This document shows positions 1-10,239 of a stretch of 64,000 nucleotides of DNA, piece after piece. Position numbers and translations under genes: made by a program. The notes beneath the pieces are model-generated. The model worked only from the letters and a program-made list of their open reading frames with translations. It was not told where the DNA came from and searched no databases. This DNA is from Lactuca virosa (lineage: Eukaryota; Streptophyta; Magnoliopsida; Asterales; Asteraceae), in assembly GCA_928212115.1 (NCBI GenBank), contig CAKMRJ010005523.1, positions 243,311,115 through 243,375,114 on the forward strand, written 5' to 3'. Position 1 is the stretch's first letter; each line of letters opens with the position of its first letter.

Positions 1-200
1 TTAAGCAAGGTACGGCCATACGGACCAAGTTTTCATAACACGTAATTCCGTTAATGACTTTATGAAACATTACATAACACATACATTTAAAAAGGGTACT
101 TTATACAAAGGATATTTTCATTAAGCAAGGTACGGCCATAGACGGTACCAAGTTTTCATTACACTACACGTAAATTCGTTAATGACTTTGTGAGACATTT
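1..200. repeat. Direct repeat, period 120 bp
   Basis: TTAAGCAAGGTACGGCCATA occurs at 1 and again at 121. Each copy is followed by similar sequence: an AAGTTTTCAT block, then a GTTAATGACTTT block. The copies differ by small indels, so this is an old tandem duplication inside LTR-like DNA. Confidence 0.75.
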
Positions 201-439
201 ACTTCAATTACCATTAAGTCCTGTATTGTAACCACAGATTCGCCTTGAGGGAGAGCGTGATAGTTGTGTATAGATCTATATTGGGTTGAAAAACCCACAC
301 CTAAACTGCATGCAACAGTTAGACCGATAGGTCTGGGGTGACAATGTCATAACATTTCCGACGCCTGAAGAACGTCGTTTCAGGCCAATCGAGGTCATAG
401 CATGGTTATAATAACTCACATGTGGTATTAAACAAACAT

Positions 440-842
440 AGAATTTACGGGGATTTCCCTAAAATCAACCGAGTTTATGTCGATTTAAACTTGCATTGTT
501 TTACTATAAGGAACGAACACTACTTGTACATTTCGGTCTTTGGGTTTTAGACTAGACATTTTACACATATAGGAAAATATTGGATTTTCTGGAAACGAAC
601 ACTACTTTTACAAGAAAAGGCTTTAATAAACGCACAAATAAAGTATAATGAATATTGAATTTACGGGAACTTCATTAAAATTAAACGAGTTTATGTCGAT
701 TTAAAATTTACATATTTATCATAAGTAAGAAAAGTTAACTTATACATTTCGGTCTTTGGATTAAGACTAAACATATACATTTTAAGAAAATATTGGATTT
801 TTCTAAAACAAATACTACTTTTACAAACGAAAGGCTTTTAAT
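440..842. repeat. Direct repeat, period about 215 bp
   Basis: The block starting GAATTTACGGG near 441 recurs near 657. Both copies contain GAGTTTATGTCGATTTAAA, CATTTCGGTCTTTGG and AAAATATTGGATTTT in the same order, with scattered substitutions and indels. Confidence 0.75.
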
Positions 843-1160
843 AATACCAAACAAAAGCTTATGAACTCACCAACCTTTGTGTTGACACTTTTTCAAACAA
901 CTTGTATTCTCAGGAAATCATTAAACAGGTAACCAAGTGCTTTTGAGGATGGGACGCTAAGGCGTCTACTATTTCATATTTTGTCAACATATTGTAATTG
1001 ATTCGTAAACATGTAATCATACAATGATGTAACTTTTTCAATTATATATATGTTGGTTGTGTTTGCTGCTTGAATTACTATTACAATTGTTGTTATGATA
1101 CTATACATGAAGTCCTCCACCCCCGGACATTTCCGCCATCCTTGGTTTGGGGGTGTGACA

Positions 1161-2631
1161 ATACCCCACACAATAATACATATACAATGCATGTACACCT
1201 GAGCCTTCATTCTGACTAGACCATCTCGCAAGGCCTACAGTACACTTCGACCGCTCTATTGAGCCTACATCATATAGTCGGACCGTTCCACTGAAACTAC
1301 AACACGAGGCTGGACCTTTCTACGTAGGCCTTTAGTATCAACTAGACCACCTACGTCTCTTGGCCTACAACAAAAAGCATGACCACCTCAACCCAACCTT
1401 AATATATCAACATATCTAAACAAACAAACAAACAGTAACCAGTAATACATGTAATCATAACAGATCTACCAGACTATCAGAGCACTACAGCATAACCACA
1501 ACCTACACTTAAGGATATATACTGACGTATAGTGAGAAAAATCACCTCGCAGGCTAGTAGACAACACAACTCTCAATGAAAAACCACTGGTGTTATGAGT
1601 CACCTATACAAAATAAGAGGTACATCCTCAATCTACAGTCTAAAACCCTTAAGCAGACCAAAAGTCCAATTGGTCAAAAAGTCAATGTCAACGGTCAAAG
1701 TTAACATGCAAAATTCAACTTAGCTTGTTACCACATTGTGGCCAAGCATCTGCCACTTTGTAATAGCCTCACAACAAAATAGTCGGGAGACTGCCTACCG
1801 CCATGTCGTGATGGCCAAATCACCACGTCGTGAAACCTGTTTTGGCTAATTTAATGCATTAACCTCTTAATCCTTCAAGCTACACATCCATACTTTCTAG
1901 TATACTTTCTTACACCTAATAAGTCATAAAAATCGTTTCCTTATAGAAATGTATGTCCAATGCATGTCTTTCCTAATCTAGGTCACAACAATGGTGAAAA
2001 TAAGGTCAAAACCTCATGCATGGAATCAAAACTCTATAATACTTCATATTTAGAACAAGAAAATATAAATGGGCCTCAAGGATCCATAAAGTTGCCAACT
2101 TTATGGAATTCATCCCCTCAAACTATCCCAAACATGGAGAAAAGTGCATATAAACCTAGATCTAGAAGAATAACACATAAAGATTTGAACTTGTGGACTT
2201 ACAATGGTCCAGAATATATGCCCTAAGATGGTGGGGGAACTAGCTTATTAGATCTTTGCTCAAGGGACACCTTCTTCTCCTTCAATATCACCAAAAACCA
2301 CAAAAGATCTTCAAGAACTCAAAAATGGAGGCTATGGTTTGCTTAATACGAAAGGGAGGTGATGGAGGCTGAGGATGTGCAAACCCTAGCCGTCACATCC
2401 CTTAAATAGGGGTACTAACCCCATAAATTAGGGTTTTGCATGCAGCTAGCTGCCATTTTGTGGCCAATGCCATGCCACACTATGGTGTCCAAAATGAAAG
2501 GTGTGTTCCATCTGGTGATGCCACTTCGTGGCGACTACATCACCACATCGTGGCCACCAAAACCCCTTTTATTTTTAAGTCTTAAATTAAAAAATCACAT
2601 GAGCAATTATACTTGGAAGTTTGGTGTTACA
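1161..2631 (-). mobile_element. Gypsy-type LTR fragment (minus strand)
   Basis: On the minus strand it opens TGTAACACC at 2631. It then has a cluster of CCAC/GTGG palindromes (2446-2562), an AAACCCTAA box (about 2427-2439) and a TATTTAAG TATA box (2400-2414). A second CACGTCGTG-type cluster lies at 1725-1840, a GAGGTGA...CTCACTATAC box at 1528-1551, and a repeated GGTC-rich stretch at 1232-1380. This is the order seen in the LTRs at 21609, 45359 and 57819. No primer site or polypurine tract flanks it, so it is a solo or truncated LTR, cut at 1160 by the neighbouring element. Confidence 0.55.
2400..2562 (-). promoter_or_regulatory. LTR promoter: palindrome cluster 1, AAACCCTAA box, TATA
   Basis: Reading minus: CCACGATGTGG and CCACGAAGTGG palindromes, then AAACCCTAATTT, then CCCTATTTAAGGG. 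The order matches the promoters of the LTRs at 16843, 21609, 54952, 57819 and 61302, with a different palindrome. Confidence 0.5.
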
Positions 2632-2896
2632 GTATGAATTAATCCAAAAGTAATTATATAGAGTTGTACAACTAGTCAATACCTTCGTGTGAATATAAAG
2701 ATCACTGAAAACGGGTTTGAAACGAATAAGTCATGACTATTTAAATATTGGAAGAAAATGTCTCAAAGCTGCAATCTATAACATGTTAAAGCCTCATTTT
2801 AAACCAAAAACACCCCATAGTCGGGAGGGCAGATGGGAGACGATTTGAGGCCGAGAAAGAGATTTGATGAGCTAGAGATGGAGCCTAACAAGGATT
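2632..2896 (+). mobile_element. LTR-like sequence, left part, split by element H
   Basis: This 265-bp stretch joins 8697-11092 once H and its GGATT duplication are removed. It has a TATTTAAA TATA-like box near 2740. With H removed, an AG|GTAATG splice-donor-like site (8722) would lie about 180 bp downstream of it, the spacing seen in the other LTRs. No start is visible because another LTR abuts at 2631. Confidence 0.4.
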
Positions 2897-3337
2897 TGTA
2901 AGTCCCCAAAATGCTTGAGTATCAATCATATCCGTTTGATGGTGCGGAATCCCAATCAAACGGATGATGCCAGATCAAAATAGAAAGAGAAGGAGGAGAA
3001 GAATAACTTGAATCTTGAATGTATTGATGATATGATTGAAGTTCCTTACACAAGATTCACTTTCTCTCTCTATAAAACACCTTAGAATACACACACATAA
3101 GCTCCTCTCTCTCTCTTCTCACATTCACTCCTTTTCTGTTCATCAATCCCTCCTCAACCACCTAACACCTATATATATACTTGGGGAATATGGGCCATAA
3201 ATGGGTTTACGGCCGTAAACCTGTTTACGGCCGTAAACACCCCCTTGGCCATAAACCTGACCGTAAACTCATAAAACATTACAGAAAAATACAATTGCCT
3301 AGAAAAGCAAAGTATAAACCATAATTTTGACCCAACA
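2897..3337 (-). repeat. Element H 3' LTR (left copy)
   Basis: This copy is 441 bp, TG...CA ended, and matches 8196-8696 almost base for base. The size difference is mainly the TA tract at the TATA region, short here (3169-3180) and greatly expanded in the other copy. Confidence 0.92.
3205..3238. promoter_or_regulatory. Twin 16-bp perfect palindromes in the H LTR
   Basis: GTTTACGGCCGTAAAC occurs at 3205-3220 and 3223-3238, separated by CT. On the minus strand they lie about 25 bp upstream of the TATATATA tract, where an LTR enhancer or promoter element is expected. The right LTR has the same pair at 8564-8579 and 8582-8597. Confidence 0.7.
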
Positions 3338-5579
3338 ATCTCCCCCTTGGTTTATAGCTTTCTTTTGTTAATTGACCCAACAAGCTCCCCCTAAAAAGTA
3401 ACTGGCTTTTCTTGTCAATCTTCATCGAGAGCTTGGCTTCAGCATTAATCTTCAAATTCTTCATGACTTCAAGATGAACTTGATGAATCTTCAATGAATG
3501 GCTTCATCTTGAGCAGTTGGGATTTTCTGCAGAATTTGACATTGAACGCACATTGGGTGAGGAGGCATCTTGTACTGATTCTTGAAAGATAGCGTTTTCA
3601 GCTTGAGAATCTTCAGAGAGTACATTAGAGAGAACAAATCTTCTGGATCACTTCAGCAGGTTCAAGATAGCAGCAGACTGATTGAGGAGGCTTCAATGCA
3701 ATCCGTCACCATAATCTTCAATTTCAGCTTCACCTTGCTTTTGGGGTGAAAGATTGAATGTCGAAAGAATAATCTTCATTTCTTCTGCTCCTTCGATGAA
3801 TTCTTCGATGATCACGGATGAAGCTTTGGCTCAGAAATCTTCGACACAAACTCCATGAGTCTCATCTACACCTGAATTCACTTTTCAAGACAAAAAAAAA
3901 CTAAAAGAAAACTTAGCACAAAATATTTTTAGATTTTTCATATTTTCTGAAAAAATAAAACAGAAACAAAAATATTTTTGGATTTTCTGATTTTTTTTAT
4001 TGAACAAGAAATAAAACAGAAATAACACTATTTTTTGATTTTTAATTTTCTGATTTTTTTTTAATTCTCCCCCTAAATTTGTGCATAGAGGAAAACTATG
4101 AACAAATTTAACAAAAACAAAAAATATTTGGGATCAAAGTTGTGAGACAGTCTTAACTTTGTTTATCAGTACCTTCACCTTCATGAATAGATCTGGTCAA
4201 TCGCCGATATTGTGGTCCACTTAAACACGAGAGATTGTGACAAAATTAGGACATACTATAAGTGACAAGACAATGTGATCCTAAGATCCTAGATAATATT
4301 CCTTAAGGACCATTCAGATGACGACAACCAAAGATATTGTTGTCCACCTAAATTGAGCAGCGAGATCTACAGACAACCTAGTGATTGTTCAATTTTAAAT
4401 GTACTAGAACATGTTTCCCGCTTCCTGACATACCCCAATAATCAGGAACTCTCTCCAGTACTCCTTACTTTAGGTGAGCAGACAATTATTATGAGAGAAG
4501 TCAGATTTAGAATGCATATGCTATAAACACCCAGTCGGATCTTTTCCAATCCGCAGAGGGTGAAACATATGACTAACCAGATTTAGAGGGATTGAGAAGT
4601 AGAATGTGCATATGCTGTGTACCAGGTCGGATGGTAATCACGCAAAGGAGACAGCATATGCTAACAGGCAGGAAGAATTGCATAGATAGAAGATGCATAG
4701 AAATAGAGTTGCATATGTTCAGTGCCAGGTCGGATGTTATTTCCCACGCAGAGGAGCAATATATGACTAACAAAGAAAGCAAGAAAAATTTTTCCTACAG
4801 ACCTACTTTATCGGAATTCCCCAGTCGCCCTATCAATAACGGAATTAAGGACAAAGTTCGTAACATCGAGAAGAGTTAAACCCACGGTTCTAGATACAGA
4901 TTATTTTAGTGTGACCGGTGGATTATCATGTATATCTCCCTGCTCAACCTATATGGTCGTCGTATTGTCAGGCTAAATGGATCTATCTAGGTCAAATTTT
5001 TCAAGTCTCTAGATTCTTAAGTTCATTAATGCCTAGTCAAGTCCATTTAATCTTTCGTGCCTACCAGCGCATCGAACACAGAGCCTAGACAATTCAGATT
5101 CAGTCCCTTACACAGATTCAGATTGCCTGTTATCACATGATTATATCACTTTCCCAAAACATCACCTGCAAGCACATTCCTAACCAACATATTTTGGATT
5201 TTTCTGATTTTCTAATGTTTTTGGATTTTTTTTAAATTTTCTAATTTTTGTTTTGTTTTTATATCTCCCCCTAAATTTGTGCATAGGATAGAAACAAAAG
5301 TAAATGCGTAAATTTAAACTATCCTAAAACAAAAATTAGTCTTTAAAGCGAATCAGCTTAAGAAAAACTCAGAAGTATAGAGAAGAAAACTCAAACCGTA
5401 AGTCACCGATTGAATTTGCATCCAGAAGGTCTGAGAACAGCACGCGTAATCTCAGAACAGATCCAAAAATTCTTCACATCGTTAAGCACTAACCCCATGA
5501 GTGATCCCTTCCTTTCTTCCCTTCCCGCAAAGGACACATACTCTCAAATAATGTTCTGAGTGTTGTACAGTTGAGAGAT
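3338..5579 (-). other. Element H non-coding 3' region with repeated polypurine tracts
   Basis: No protein domain is recognisable in about 2.2 kb. On the minus strand, AGGGGGAGA-like tracts occur at 3338-3350 (the tract used for the 3' LTR), near 3390, near 4070 and near 5265. The last two share the flank CTATGCACAAATTTAGGGGG. The 3360-3400 copy also repeats the GACCCAACA LTR end. Multiplied tracts of this kind are known from Sireviruses. Confidence 0.6.
4514..4800. repeat. Degenerate tandem repeat, about 94-103 bp, three copies
   Basis: Units start with GCATATG at 4514, 4608 and 4711. Each holds a CAGTCGGAT or CAGGTCGGAT block, then a CGCAGAGG-like block, and the first and third also have CATATGACTAAC or TATATGACTAAC. 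The short reading frames here are by-products of the repeat. Confidence 0.6.
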
Positions 5580-5581
5580 GT

Positions 5582-5621
5582 CCCCTATCATGTGCCTGGA
5601 ACAGCCACTACCAACAAACCA
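5582..5621 (-). pseudogene. Remnant of copia protease with lost catalytic Asp (element H)
   Basis: Translating minus from 5621 gives WFVGSGCSRHMIG. The copia aspartic protease signature at this place is W-(I/Y/F)-(L/V)-D-S-G-C-S-R-H-M-T-G, so the match is clear but the catalytic Asp is Gly (codon GGT). Reading frame is lost soon after and no integrase or RT follows. The remnant sits downstream of the gag zinc knuckle, the normal gag-protease order. Confidence 0.8.
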
Positions 5622-5719
5622 AAGTATGATGATATGCCTCCATAGCTGCTCCGACACAGAGCGGGATTAGTTGGTCTTTGGAACCCAGTCCATTTTGAAA
5701 CTGGGTCGACCTTTGTCAT

Positions 5720-6544
5720 CTACGCAAGATACATTCTCCCATGACATGTCCTGTTTATCACAAACAGAAGATGTAGAATATTAGAGTCATTAGTTGATTT
5801 GGGAGATTGAGCTTTCGGAACCCATTTGTAGTTAGGTTTGACCCATTTCTTTTTCGATCCGATGGGTGGCTCAGTACTTGCTTTTGATTTTGATGTCGGC
5901 CGTTGAGATGACTTTGACCTAACCGGTCTTTGTTTCACTGGAGCATCTCTTGGATTGGGCTTCTTGGCCGACATTCCCTTCTTGCCCTTGGGATTCAGAT
6001 TCTTGGCCTTGTGGGTTTGATTATTGGCCTTCTGCGCGTTCCATTCACCATTGTCTGAACGTAACCTTGAGGGGTTTCTTTTGGAGTATCTCCCTCTTGG
6101 CACGTTCTGCCACCCGTGTGCATAGTAGGGAACGTATGCGCGATTAGGACAATTTCTGGAAATGTGTCCAGGTGTTCCACAGTGAAAACATGCCTTTTTC
6201 TTCACTGTGAAGTTGTTTCTTCCTGCCCCTGGTGACGTATCCTTGCCTTGTCTCTTATTTTTCCCACAAGCACACTTAGAACAGGCACTCTGTTTCACTG
6301 GAATTGGTGGCCTGTATTTCTCAACAGCAGGTTGATCAGAAGCAGCTGAGTTCGAAGCAACAGATTCAGGGCTCAAGGAGATGTTGGTTTGTTCAATGGT
6401 TTTCTCCTTGTTCTCATCCTCTGCTACTTTACCTGCACATGAAGTAGAAGCATTAGTATTTTCAACCTGAATACCTCCTGACACAAATCCAGTTGGTTTG
6501 CCATATTGAAGATGTGCCTCCCTGTCAATTTCTTCCTGTGTCAT
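5720..6544 (-). CDS. Element H gag, C-terminal part with CCHC zinc knuckle
   Basis: A 274-codon open frame. Near residue 119 it has the knuckle C-F-H-C-G-T-P-G-H-I-S-R-N-C (CX2CX4HX4C), the nucleic-acid-binding motif of retrotransposon nucleocapsid. It is followed by a Lys/Arg/Ser/Pro-rich basic tail, as in copia gag. An earlier Cys-rich stretch (CSKCACGK) is not a full knuckle. The methionine taken as start is arbitrary, because this frame is the continuation of the gag region at 6752-7309, from which it is separated by about 200 bp of stops and shifts. Probably not expressed as a full gag. Confidence 0.75.
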   Translation of the reverse strand: MTQEEIDREAHLQYGKPTGFVSGGIQVENTNASTSCAGKVAEDENKEKTIEQTNISLSPESVASNSAASDQPAVEKYRPPIPVKQSACSKCACGKNKRQGKDTSPGAGRNNFTVKKKACFHCGTPGHISRNCPNRAYVPYYAHGWQNVPRGRYSKRNPSRLRSDNGEWNAQKANNQTHKAKNLNPKGKKGMSAKKPNPRDAPVKQRPVRSKSSQRPTSKSKASTEPPIGSKKKWVKPNYKWVPKAQSPKSTNDSNILHLLFVINRTCHGRMYLA

Positions 6545-6751
6545 AGGGATGGATGTGTAGTTATGATTGAAAGGTGGAGGAACACTATCATACCCTAGAC
6601 CTTTTGCTGGTTATTTTTAAATTGCAAACAATGGTCTATCATGTTTGCAGCAACTACTTCGCTGGACACATCAAATTTCTTAAATCAAAATCTGCAGTTT
6701 CAATTTGCCTTTTAATGTGTCAAGCTCAACATTAATTCAGCAAGTTGTCTC

Positions 6752-7309
6752 TTAACTAGTCATAATTTTCACATTTGTTGCTATAGTCTTCTGAAGCTCC
6801 CTAAAGTCTTTGGTTTTTGCTTCTAATTCAGCCTTTAGGGGTTTCTGTCCTTTCCTGAGTTGATATCCTTCGTATCTTAGGTCCTCGACTTCCCTTTTTA
6901 ACAAATCATTATGTTCATGAAGAAGTTTAATCGTAGCTTCACATGATTGAGAGCATGCAACTTCATTGACCGGGATGTTTGCGGAACTCATTGTTTTTCC
7001 ACACTTCAAAGCGTCAAGTTCTTCAGTTACAGCAGCAAGACTAAGATGATTGAGATCTTTTGTCTTCTTGATGACAGCCACGTTCATATCCCACGATTTT
7101 GGAAGTGAATTCAATAGCTTTTTGTTTATCTCAGATTTGGTCAAGAAGATCCCAGCTATATTCATCTCAGTAGTAAGTGTAGTAAATCGCTGCAACTGAG
7201 CTTCCAGGGTTTCTCCAGGGATATAATCTAACATGTTGAAATTTTGTCTTAACATATCCTGACGACTCTCTTTCATGTCTTCAATTCCCTCGTAGACCTC
7301 AAAAACCAT
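6752..7309 (-). pseudogene. Element H gag, UBN2-like middle part
   Basis: A 185-codon frame of the copia gag (UBN2/retrotran_gag) type. It has the EGIEDMKESRQDML segment, a hydrophobic LLNSLPKSWD motif and, after about residue 120, a coiled-coil-like stretch rich in Leu/Lys/Glu. The roughly 100 residues that normally precede this part of gag are absent: upstream is AAAGTCAAA-repeat DNA with no coding sense. Stops separate it from the zinc-knuckle frame. It lies in the normal place between primer site and protease remnant. Confidence 0.75.
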
Positions 7310-7500
7310 TAAAAGTCAAATTTAAAGAGTCAAGCTTAAAAGTCAAACTTAAAAAGTCAAACTTAAAAGTTAAACCGAAAAGCTAAATTTGAAAATTTAA
7401 AAGTTAAACGAAAAAGTCAAAGTTCAAATTTTAAAAGTCAAAGTCAAAATTTTAAGTAAAAAGTCAAAAATAAAAGTCAAAATTTAAAAACTAAAGTTTT
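7305..7500. repeat. Degenerate AAAAGTCAAACTT-type repeat
   Basis: About 15 imperfect units of 11-14 bp based on AAAAGTCAAA(CTT) lie immediately upstream, on the minus strand, of the truncated gag start. They may mark where gag N-terminal DNA was replaced. Confidence 0.65.
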
Positions 7501-7622
7501 TGGTTGAAAATGGAATTTTTAAAATAAAAGAAATCTGAATTTTGGGCTAGAAGTGACAGATTTGCGAAACTAGAAGCGAGAAGGAGGATTTTTGAATTAA
7601 AATCGGGAGGGGAGTATCAACA

Positions 7623-7694
7623 GGTAGCCTAGCTGAGTTGGTAATGCGTGTTGTTGAGGAAGCAATAGACCCGGGTTCGATCCCCGACACCTCC
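7623..7694 (+). other. tRNA-like (SINE-head-like) segment inside the H leader
   Basis: A perfect A box TAGCTGAGTTGG (7630-7641) and a perfect B box GGTTCGATCC (7674-7683) are spaced as in a tRNA gene. The T stem (CCGGG with CCCGA) mostly pairs. The 5' acceptor strand GGTAGCC does not pair with the 3' strand CACCTCC, and the anticodon arm is poor. It is therefore a tRNA-derived relic such as a SINE head, not a working tRNA gene. It is on the plus strand, antisense to H. Confidence 0.5.
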
Positions 7695-7819
7695 AATGCG
7701 ATTTCCTTATTTTTTAATGCGAAGCTGATGCGAGGACGAAGCTTCTGCTTGCGAGGACGAGGTGCGAGTCGCGAGACCGAGGCTGCTGAACGAGGCGAGG
7801 TGCGAACCGTACACGCTGC

Positions 7820-7992
7820 TGGACCGCAAACTCCGAGGACCGCAAACACCGGCCGTAAACTCCGGCGACCGTAAACTCCGGCCGCAAACTCACCGGCCGT
7901 AAACTCTGGAAACCCTTAGCCGTAAACGCTTGCCGTCGCCGCCGCCACCGTAAACCCTTCTAAAGGCCGTAAACTCTTCGTCGTAAACTTTC
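7820..7992. repeat. CCGTAAAC array in the H leader
   Basis: About ten units of (G)(G)CCG(T/C)AAACTC at 13-27 bp intervals, in a CG-rich island of otherwise AT-rich DNA. The unit is half of the GTTTACGGCCGTAAAC palindrome found twice in each H LTR, so the motif is amplified both upstream and downstream of the transcription start. Confidence 0.75.
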
Positions 7993-8181
7993 GCAAATTA
8001 CTTGAAAAACATCGTTTTTCACTTCTTTTTGCTCCAAAACTCGATCAAAAACTCGTTTTTATCAAAAACGCGAAGAACAAACCCTCCTTAATTTTCAGAG
8101 ATCTATCCAAAAACGCAAGAATCTTTCAAAAATAAGATCAAATATGCTCCATATCTGACAAAATTGACTGATACAGTCCAA

Positions 8182-8193
8182 GCTCTGATACCA
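8182..8193 (-). other. Element H primer binding site (tRNA-iMet)
   Basis: The minus strand reads TGGTATCAGAGC, the complement of the 3' end of initiator methionine tRNA, 2 bp after the 5' LTR end at 8196. This fixes the orientation of H. Confidence 0.9.
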
Positions 8194-8195
8194 AT

Positions 8196-8467
8196 TGTAA
8201 GTCCCCAAAATGCTTGAGTATCAATCAGATCTGTTTGATGGTGCGGAATCCCAATCAAACGGATGATGCCAGATCAAAATAGAAGAGAAGGAGGAGAAGA
8301 ATAACTTGAATCTTGAATGTATTGATGATATGATTGAAGTTCCTTACACAAGATTCACTTTCTCTCTCTAGAAAACACCTTAGAATACACACACATAAGC
8401 TCCTCTCTCTCTCTTCTCACATTCACTCCTTTTCTGTTCATCAATCCCTCCTCAACCACCTAACACC

Positions 8468-8500
<33 letters not shown>

Positions 8501-8696
8501 TAATATATATATATATATATATAATATATATATATATACTTGGGGAATATGGGCCATAAATGGGTTTACGGCCGTAAACCTGTTTACGGCCGTAAACACC
8601 CCCTTGGCCATAAACCTGACCGTAAACTCATAAAACATTACAGAAAAATACAATTGCCTAGAAAAGCAAAGTATAAACCATAATTTTGACCCAACA
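8196..8696 (-). repeat. Element H 5' LTR (right copy)
   Basis: A 501-bp partner of 2897-3337, ended by TG and CA. The TATA region has expanded into about 70 bp of TA repeats (8469-8537). The twin palindrome is at 8564-8597. Confidence 0.92.
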
Positions 8697-9221
8697 GGAT
8701 TTAACATCCTTACACTCCTAAGGTAATGATTTCTCCATTTTTTTAAGCTTTGAGCTTTAATGATGGATGTGTTAGATTGGTATGATTGGTTGAATTTATC
8801 AACCTATAGCTTGTCTAAGATGTTATTAAGAGTGTGTTGAAGCTTTGATTAAGCTTTTATGTGATTTCCATGGTGAAATCCATATATGTGAAGTTAGGGT
8901 TTGAAACCTAACTAATGAGATGTGAATTGATGCATTAGATTATATTATAATGAATTAGGTAGATTGGGATGTTTAATCCAATGGTTGGAGTAGACTAAGA
9001 GGTAGAAATTGAGAAGTTAGAATATTGATCCATTAAGTGGCCGTTTTGACATAAAGAGTCATTAAGATCTTAATAGAATAAGACAAGTTTTAAGAAACTT
9101 CATTATGTGTATGAATAGGTTTTGACTAAGAAGATGGATCAAGATGCATCAATTGAAGAATGGAGCCAAGTGGTAGTTAGTACTCACTAACTAACAAGGC
9201 GTGTTATAACGCTCTCTATCA

Positions 9222-9308
9222 CACACACACACACACACACACACACTCTCTCTCTCTCTCTTTAGATTATATATATATATATATAGATAGATATCTAATA
9301 TATATATA

Positions 9309-9339
<31 letters not shown>

Positions 9340-9376
9340 ATGTATGTATGTATGTATGTATGTATGTATGTATGTA
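9222..9376. repeat. Compound microsatellite: CA, TC, TA, TG, GTAT
   Basis: (CA)n from 9222, (TC)n, a TA-rich part near 9270-9308, (TG)n, then about 13 units of GTAT to 9376. Such tracts are hypervariable. Confidence 0.95.
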
Positions 9377-9802
9377 CGTATGTTGAATCTTGAGGTACTA
9401 AGTGAATTCCCTCAAGTTACTAGATGAAGATAGATTAAGAATATATGTTTTAAATCATGTAGTAGAGCATGTACATATATTTAGAGTATGTATGAGGTAT
9501 ACGTTTAGAAACATGTATCAGAGCATGTACGTATACCTAGAGAAGGTATGGTTAGATGAGAAATTTATTTGTTAAATACCTAAGAGATGGCAGAAAGAGA
9601 TAGAATATGATTACATTCATTATAATCATATAGATGAGTATGTATGATATTGTGTAGAATGCATATATGCATGAGATAAAGATAGAGTAAGTACTTAATA
9701 AGTTAAGTGCTAGATAAGTAGTAGAAGATATCCTTATGAGATAAAGAGATAGATTGTTCATGGAACAATAGTTATGTGATGAGTCCCATTAAAGAGTTAG
9801 AG

Positions 9803-9960
9803 AAGAGTATGATTCCTACGGGAATAAGAGTATGATTCCTACGGGAATAAGAGTATGATTCCTACGAGAATAAGAGTATGATTCCTTCGGGAATAAAGAG
9901 TATGGTTCCTTTGGGAATAAGATTATGTCCCTACGGGGAAAGAGATAATGACCCCTTTTA
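9803..9960 (+). repeat. 23-bp minisatellite AGAGTATGATTCCTACGGGA
   Basis: Four near-identical units (9807-9897) and two or three diverged ones follow, each containing GAGTATG(A/G)TTCCT and GGGAATAA. It lies towards the 3' side of the LTR-like sequence, where other LTRs here also carry a minisatellite. Confidence 0.85.
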
Positions 9961-10239
9961 GGGATGTAGATAGATGATTCTTGTGGTAATAAAGATTGTA
10001 TATGGTTAGAGAAGATAGAGAAAAGGTTTCATGAGTGGAACAAGGCAAGAGTGTTCTTTTAAGAACTGAGATGTAATCCATGAGGGATTAAGAGTAAGGA
10101 ATCCATGAGGGATTCAAGAGAAAAAAAAAATAATGATTAAGGATCCACAAGGGATCATAAGAGAGGGGAGTAAGTTCGAATAGGTATACCCGGTAATGTA
10201 GTGGGATGTTGTTTCCCTTAGAAGATAGAGAAGATTGTA

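Larger units (their letters stand above)
1..1160 (-). mobile_element. LTR fragment, unclassified, runs off the left edge
   Basis: Read on the minus strand from 1160 the sequence opens TGTCACACCCCCAAACCAAG, a typical plant LTR start (TG followed by a C-rich box). To its right, LTR sequence related to the 57819-59796 LTR stops abruptly at 1161, so this element appears to have inserted into that LTR. The rest is AT-rich and repetitive with no coding sequence. Its other end lies outside the window, so neither superfamily nor length can be given. Confidence 0.4.
2897..8696 (-). mobile_element. Element H: Ty1/copia-like LTR retrotransposon, gag only
   Basis: H is bounded by two LTRs (2897-3337 and 8196-8696), each TGTAAGTC...CCCAACA, and by a perfect 5-bp target duplication GGATT (2892-2896 and 8697-8701). 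On the minus strand the tRNA-iMet primer site follows the 5' LTR with a 2-bp gap (8182-8193) and a polypurine tract precedes the 3' LTR (3338-3350). In between are a gag-like region, a broken protease start and about 2.2 kb of non-coding DNA. No integrase, RT or RNase H is seen. The repeated purine tracts suggest the Sirevirus/Maximus group, but lineage is uncertain. It is non-autonomous as found. Confidence 0.9.

Noticed and set aside
4592..4879. 95-codon frame in element H
   Set aside because: It lies across the 94-103 bp tandem repeat on the strand opposite to H gag, with no domain.
7623..7694. A functional tRNA gene
   Set aside because: Promoter boxes are perfect but the acceptor stem does not pair and the anticodon arm is poor; kept only as a tRNA-like relic.
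8334..8707. Frames with Tyr-Ile repeats on both strands
   Set aside because: These translate the TA microsatellite and palindromes of the H LTR.
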